Assembly: GCA_007126465.1 (NCBI GenBank)
Contig: SLBE01000075.1
Span: 1-7,750 of the forward strand
Source of the DNA: Syntrophomonadaceae bacterium
GTDB lineage: Bacteria; Bacillota; Dethiobacteria; DTU022
DNA: 7,750 bases
Direction: 5' to 3'
The position numbers were made by a program, and so were the translations under genes. The notes under the pieces are model-generated. The model made no database searches and was not told the DNA's origin. It saw only the letters and a program-made list of their open reading frames with translations. Within the stretch, counting starts at the first letter, position 1; every line of letters begins with the position of its first letter. Shown piece by piece: positions 6,267-7,750 of this stretch.

Positions 6267-7246
6267 AAGAGCTTAGCCTCCAAGGTTCGGATCCAGTATG
6301 TCATGAACAGCAATGTAAACAGGGCCAAAAGGGAAGTGGTCCGGAAAAGAGTCAGTCCCCTGTCAATATCGCTGCCCATGGCAGCTTCGCCTAATTCATT
6401 GATCCGGGGCCGTTCGATCACGTCCCCTTGAAAATGATCACGCCCGCCAAAACCAACCCCGAGAACTCCGGCAGCAGCAGCCATCGGCCAGGCACTGTTC
6501 GGACTCTGGTGCTTGTTGCGGTCTGCCGATAATACTTTCAGGCCCCGCTGCCACTTTCCATGCAGCAGACCGGCCAGGATAATATAAAAAGCCGTTAAGC
6601 GGGCCGGGATAAAGCTGAGGACATCGTCGGTTTTTGCGGCAAAAAAGCCGATATCTTTTAACTCCTCCGTTTTATAGCCGAGCATTGAGTCCAGGGTATT
6701 AACCGTTTTATAGAAAACTGCCGCTGCCGGACCGCCGATTGCGGTATAAAAAAGCGGTGCCACCAGGCCGTCGGCACTGTTTTCAAAAAGGCTTTCCAGG
6801 GCTGCCCTGGATACCCCGTTTTCATCAAGCTCTGCGGTATCCCGGCTGACCAGCAGGGCCACCGCGCCCCGAGCCCCGGGAATATCTTTCTTAGCAAGTT
6901 TTTTTTCAACCGCCAGAACATGGCTGCGCAGATCCCCCCCGGCCAGGGTGGTAAAGATAATATAAACTTCGACTATAAACCCTGCTGCCGGGTGCAGGCC
7001 GTAGGCAAGCCTGATCAGTATTATAACCACCGCAACCGAACCCAATCCGGCTACAAGCAGGATCAACGCCCCGCCAACTTTCAAGCCGGCCGGTGTTTTG
7101 AAGATCCTGCGGGCTACCCCCTCACCGATCTCAATTATTTTACCAAGCAGGCGCACCGGGTGAGGCCAGCTCCGCGGATCTCCAATCAAAAAATCTAAAA
7201 TATAGGCGGCTGCCAGGGCAGCCAATGTAAAGAAAACTCTTTCCAT
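6263..7246 (-). CDS. cbiB: Adenosylcobinamide-phosphate synthase CbiB
   Basis: A 327-residue membrane protein that condenses adenosylcobyric acid with (R)-1-amino-2-propanol phosphate (the CobD product) to give adenosylcobinamide phosphate. Conserved blocks are DFLIGDPRSWPHPVRLLG (18-35), SRDTAELDENGVSRAALESL (134-153) followed by FENSADGLVAPLFY (154-167), YKTVNTLDSMLGYK (179-192), and DRNKHQSPNSAWPMAAAAG (242-260). Hydrophobic stretches at about 4-20, 57-80, 86-102, 212-229 and 299-317 are probable membrane segments. The length is normal for the family. ATG 7246 directly follows the cobU TAG (TAGATG), with AGAGG a few bases upstream inside cobU, so translation is likely coupled. The 3' end overlaps cobS by 4 nt. 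The same family is called CobD in Pseudomonas denitrificans nomenclature. Confidence 0.96.
   Translation of the reverse strand: MERVFFTLAALAAAYILDFLIGDPRSWPHPVRLLGKIIEIGEGVARRIFKTPAGLKVGGALILLVAGLGSVAVVIILIRLAYGLHPAAGFIVEVYIIFTTLAGGDLRSHVLAVEKKLAKKDIPGARGAVALLVSRDTAELDENGVSRAALESLFENSADGLVAPLFYTAIGGPAAAVFYKTVNTLDSMLGYKTEELKDIGFFAAKTDDVLSFIPARLTAFYIILAGLLHGKWQRGLKVLSADRNKHQSPNSAWPMAAAAGVLGVGFGGRDHFQGDVIERPRINELGEAAMGSDIDRGLTLFRTTSLLALFTLLFMTYWIRTLEAKLF
6277..6281 (-). promoter_or_regulatory. Ribosome-binding site deciding the TTG start of cobS
   Basis: GGAGG on the minus strand inside the cbiB coding end, 10 nt before TTG 6266. It is the main evidence that cobS begins at a TTG overlapping the cbiB stop codon. 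Confidence 0.7.
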
Positions 7247-7750
7247 CTATTTAAACCTCTGGGGAATACCGCACACCACGAACCAGACCTGGTCTGCCGC
7301 CGCAGCAACAAACTGGTTGGCACGCCCGGAAAGATCACGGAACGCCCTGGCCACCGGGTAATTTGGCACAACCCCCAAACCGACTTCATTGGTCACGACC
7401 AGAATATCGGCCGGACAGTCGACTGCTGCAGCGCTGAATTGCTTTATATACTGATAAGTCCTTTCAACCGCAGCTTCAATAATCTTCTCATCGGCAAAGA
7501 TATCTTCTCCCTCTCTGACCGCCCCGTGACTGTCAATATCCTTAAGCATCCGGTTGGTAATGAGCAGGGTCAGGCAGTCTATTAAAATTATTGAATCGCT
7601 GTCACTTTCCTGCTCAAGCACCAGGTGCGGTTCAAGAGGTTCTTCCACTGTCTTTACATTTTTAGACCGCCGTCCCTGGTGAATGGCAACGCGCTCTCGC
7701 ATTTCCTCATCTTCAACCCTGGCTGTAGCCAGGTAGGTCATTTTCTTACC
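7247..7750 (-). CDS. cobU: Adenosylcobinamide kinase / guanylyltransferase CobU, 5'-truncated by window edge
   Basis: The last 167 codons of CobU, which phosphorylates adenosylcobinamide and then transfers GMP to give adenosylcobinamide-GDP. An ATG exists at 7741, but the frame stays open to the edge (Gly-Lys-Lys before that Met), and GKKMTYLATA matches the segment that normally follows the N-terminal P-loop. So 7741 is internal, and about 20 residues including the GxxxxGKS loop lie outside. Counting from Met 7741, visible motifs are MRERVAIHQGRR (14-25), whose H21 corresponds to the guanylylated histidine, TVEEP (31-35), IILIDCLTLLITN (51-63) as the second nucleotide-binding block, and VVTNEVGLGVVP (115-126) with the R-x-F-R-D-L-x-G-R-x-N-Q stretch (132-143). 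The stop codon TAG abuts the cbiB ATG. It is the most upstream visible gene; operon control elements would lie beyond it. Confidence 0.95.
   Translation of the reverse strand, partial: GKKMTYLATARVEDEEMRERVAIHQGRRSKNVKTVEEPLEPHLVLEQESDSDSIILIDCLTLLITNRMLKDIDSHGAVREGEDIFADEKIIEAAVERTYQYIKQFSAAAVDCPADILVVTNEVGLGVVPNYPVARAFRDLSGRANQFVAAAADQVWFVVCGIPQRFK

Noticed and set aside
7247..7741. ATG 7741 as the true start of cobU.
   Set aside because: The frame continues to the window edge, and the residues before this Met fit the CobU family. Starting here would remove the P-loop required for kinase activity.
1..7750. Cobalamin riboswitch, CRISPR array, tRNA, insertion sequence or prophage signals.
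   Set aside because: Almost all bases are coding, the largest gap is 84 nt, and I found no B12-box-like region, direct-repeat array, terminal inverted repeats or tRNA cloverleaf pattern. A riboswitch would be expected upstream of the first gene, outside the window.

Overview
The window holds a tightly packed, one-directional block of genes, all on the minus strand, so transcription runs from high to low coordinates. Seven of the nine genes encode late steps of adenosylcobalamin (vitamin B12) synthesis. The last two, at the low-coordinate end, are a zinc-ribbon/RDD membrane protein and the first 53 codons of a gene for an aldehyde:ferredoxin oxidoreductase (AOR) family enzyme. The host is probably an anaerobic bacterium, most likely a Clostridia-type Firmicute. 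The grounds are the strong GGAGG ribosome-binding sites, the tight polycistronic layout, the CbiP/CbiB-style cobalamin genes and an AOR-family gene. The base composition looks near half G+C by eye (not computed). This assignment is inference; no RNA gene or other phylogenetic marker is present.

Layout in order of transcription: cobU (7750 to 7247, 5' end outside the window), cbiB (7246 to 6263), cobS (6266 to 5505), cobD, threonine-phosphate decarboxylase (5467 to 4337), cobQ/cbiP (4336 to 2825), cobT (2789 to 1680), cobC (1677 to 1072), then an 84-nt gap, the RDD protein (987 to 181), and the AOR start (160 to the left edge). Three junctions abut or overlap (cobU-cbiB, cbiB-cobS, cobD-cobQ). 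cobT-cobC is separated by 2 nt and two others by 35-37 nt. I see no terminator or convincing promoter inside the block, and no cobalamin riboswitch; one would be expected upstream of cobU or of earlier genes outside the window.

The pathway works as follows (known family roles). CobQ/CbiP amidates adenosylcobyrinic acid a,c-diamide to adenosylcobyric acid. CobD makes (R)-1-amino-2-propanol phosphate from L-threonine phosphate, and CbiB attaches it to give adenosylcobinamide phosphate. CobU converts that to adenosylcobinamide-GDP. CobT activates the lower-ligand base as alpha-ribazole phosphate. CobS joins the two halves, and CobC removes the 5'-phosphate either before or after the joining step. 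The set is therefore complete from the a,c-diamide to cobalamin, except that no corrinoid adenosyltransferase and no L-threonine kinase are visible here.

The cobalamin block is conventional. The parts that merit attention are the AOR gene start at the left edge, the uncharacterised zinc-ribbon/RDD protein placed directly before it, and several start-site and coupling details: TTG for cobS, a corrected cobT start with a micro-ORF ending on it, and a ribosome-binding site built into the cobD C-terminus.
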